Part shown: in pieces, positions 63,159-64,000 of the stretch | Position numbering within the stretch: the first letter of the stretch is position 1 | How the letters are laid out: every line of letters begins with the position of its first letter | Assembly: GCA_023426125.1 (NCBI GenBank) | Contig: JAFABI010000010.1 | Span: 62,001-126,000 of the forward strand | DNA: 64,000 bases | Origin: Bacillota bacterium | GTDB taxonomy: Bacteria; Bacillota; Clostridia; Acetivibrionales; DTU013 | Reading direction: 5' to 3' | Notes under the pieces: model-generated | What the model saw: the letters and a program-made list of their open reading frames with translations, nothing else | Told to the model about the DNA's origin: nothing | Database searches by the model: none | Translations under genes and position numbers: made by a program

Positions 63159-63197
63159 TGTTTCACATTATGAAACTCAGGTCAACTATGTGAAACA
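63159..63197 (-). promoter_or_regulatory. GTTTCA palindrome upstream of aldolase gene
   Basis: GTTTCA-CATTA-TGAAAC (63160-63176) is a 6-bp-arm palindrome; GTGAAACA (63190-63197) is the complement of TGTTTCAC (63159-63166). They lie within 70 bp of the aldolase start. KdgR/IclR-type operators in other bacteria have a similar shape, but no such regulator gene is seen here. Confidence 0.5.
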
Positions 63198-63362
63198 CTA
63201 TTATCTTACCAGTATTATTCCCCGCAGTCAATATATGCCTGCAAGACGCTGGGCCAAAAGCCTGAATGAGTTTGTCAAGCGGTTTCAACCTGAATATGCA
63301 GAAAAAGCCGAAGTAAAATTTTCATTGCTCCTGAATACAGGCCGGTGTAAAACGACCGCCGC

Positions 63363-64000
63363 CTATACAGCCAATTGCCTGCGGAACTGGCTGTTGTACA
63401 GCTTATGGTAAAAGCCGCCCTGCTCAAGGAGTTCGTTGTGGTTGCCCCTCTCTATGATCTCGCCCCCGTTGATGACAAGGATCTCATCGGCATTTCGGAT
63501 GGTGCTTAGGCGGTGGGCGATGACAAAGCTTGTGCGTCCCTTCATCAGTTCCAGCATGGCTTCCTGTATGTGCATTTCCGTACGGGTGTCCACGCTGCTG
63601 GTAGCTTCGTCAAGAATCAGGATGCACGGGTCGGCAAGAATCGATCTGGCAATGGTGATAAGCTGCTTCTGACCCTGGCTCAGGTTTCCCGCATCCTCCG
63701 TTAAAACCGTAGCATACCCGTGGGGCAGCCGTTCAATAAAGTGGTGTGCATTGGCAAGCCGGGCCGCCCTGATGATCTCTTCCTCCGTGGCGTCAAGGCG
63801 TCCATAGCGTATATTTTCCCTGACAGTATCGGAAAAAAGGTAGCTGTCCTGAAGCACAATTCCAAGTGAGCTTCGGAGGCTCTCCTTTTTTAGCGTGCGG
63901 ATATCCTTGCCGTCCACGGTGATCATTCCGCCGTCGATATCGTAAAACCTTGTCAGCAGGTTCACGATGGTGGTTTTGCCTGCGCCGGTAGGTCCGACAA
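63363..64000 (-). CDS. ABC exporter ATP-binding protein, C-terminal part (partial)
   Basis: The frame continues beyond the window edge. Walker A GPTGAGKTT is just inside the right edge; then the Q-loop VLQDSYLF, signature LSQGQK, Walker B ILILDEATSSVD and H-loop IAHRL. The motif set is that of the ABCB-type multidrug or lipid exporters, where ATPase and membrane domains are fused. The membrane domain would lie upstream, outside the window. It is transcribed toward the aldolase gene. Confidence 0.88.
   Translation of the reverse strand, partial: VGPTGAGKTTIVNLLTRFYDIDGGMITVDGKDIRTLKKESLRSSLGIVLQDSYLFSDTVRENIRYGRLDATEEEIIRAARLANAHHFIERLPHGYATVLTEDAGNLSQGQKQLITIARSILADPCILILDEATSSVDTRTEMHIQEAMLELMKGRTSFVIAHRLSTIRNADEILVINGGEIIERGNHNELLEQGGFYHKLYNSQFRRQLAV

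Noticed and set aside
63190..63411. Plus-strand 73-codon frame opposite the ABC gene end
   Set aside because: No ribosome binding site, overlaps the end of the ABC gene on the other strand, no family seen.

Overview
The window looks like a chromosome segment of a Gram-positive anaerobe of the Clostridia (Bacillota), probably a degrader of plant polysaccharide. The reasons are GGAGG-type ribosome binding sites, lipoprotein sugar-binding proteins, paired YesM/YesN-type sensor and regulator genes, a Tn4451-type serine recombinase, and moderate GC. This is inferred from gene content only; no rRNA or other marker gene is present.

Layout. (1) 1-8.4 kb, minus strand: a sugar importer of the LplB/LplC/LplA type, followed by an FAD oxidoreductase and a deacetylase-like protein that leaves the window. 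Its upstream two-component system is dead: the start of a response regulator is fused out of frame to a sensor kinase that has a second frameshift. (2) 8.7-9.8 kb: an alanine dehydrogenase/PNT-like gene. (3) About 10-21.1 kb: a mosaic mobilizable element with tnpV, a TetR/CPBP pair, a lipoprotein, a VanRS-like two-component system, a SLOG-domain protein diverging from an XRE regulator, a broken PAS regulator, a strong promoter with a terminated leader, an oriT-like segment, mobC, tnpW and a TnpX-type large serine recombinase. No relaxase is visible. (4) 21.1-30.5 kb: scattered catabolic and regulatory genes (GNAT, Gfo/Idh/MocA, three AraC regulators, a nitrilase-family hydrolase, a UroD-like protein, a GH99-like protein) and a REP-type tyrosine transposase. 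(5) 30.5-31.1 kb: an array of short palindromic repeats.

(6) 31.2-47.5 kb, minus strand: a second regulon. Transcription runs from YesM/YesN-type kinase and regulator to a GH99-like protein, binding protein, two permeases, a 1709-residue secreted multidomain protein and a 766-residue FAD oxidoreductase. A 33-bp sequence is duplicated exactly upstream of the GH99-like gene and the binding-protein gene. (7) 47.6-58.3 kb, minus strand: a third operon with Gfo/Idh/MocA, binding protein, MalF- and MalG-type permeases, a QueG-like iron-sulfur protein with HEAT-like repeats, two more Gfo/Idh/MocA proteins, an IlvD/EDD dehydratase and a zinc alcohol dehydrogenase. The sensor/regulator pair at 58.7-62.1 kb diverges from it. 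(8) 62.2-64 kb: a KDPG aldolase with a VOC-like tail and the end of an ABC exporter.

Taken together, three importers with their own regulators feed an oxidative sugar route: dehydrogenation (Gfo/Idh, FAD or zinc enzymes), dehydration of an aldonic acid (IlvD/EDD), then 2-keto-3-deoxy aldolase cleavage. The substrate cannot be read from the sequence. The most unusual items are the 1709-residue protein with no recognisable catalytic family, the duplicated 33-bp promoter element, palindromic repeats that have supplied the end of a coding sequence, a transposase whose ribosome binding site lies inside a hairpin, and the fused and decayed sensor system.
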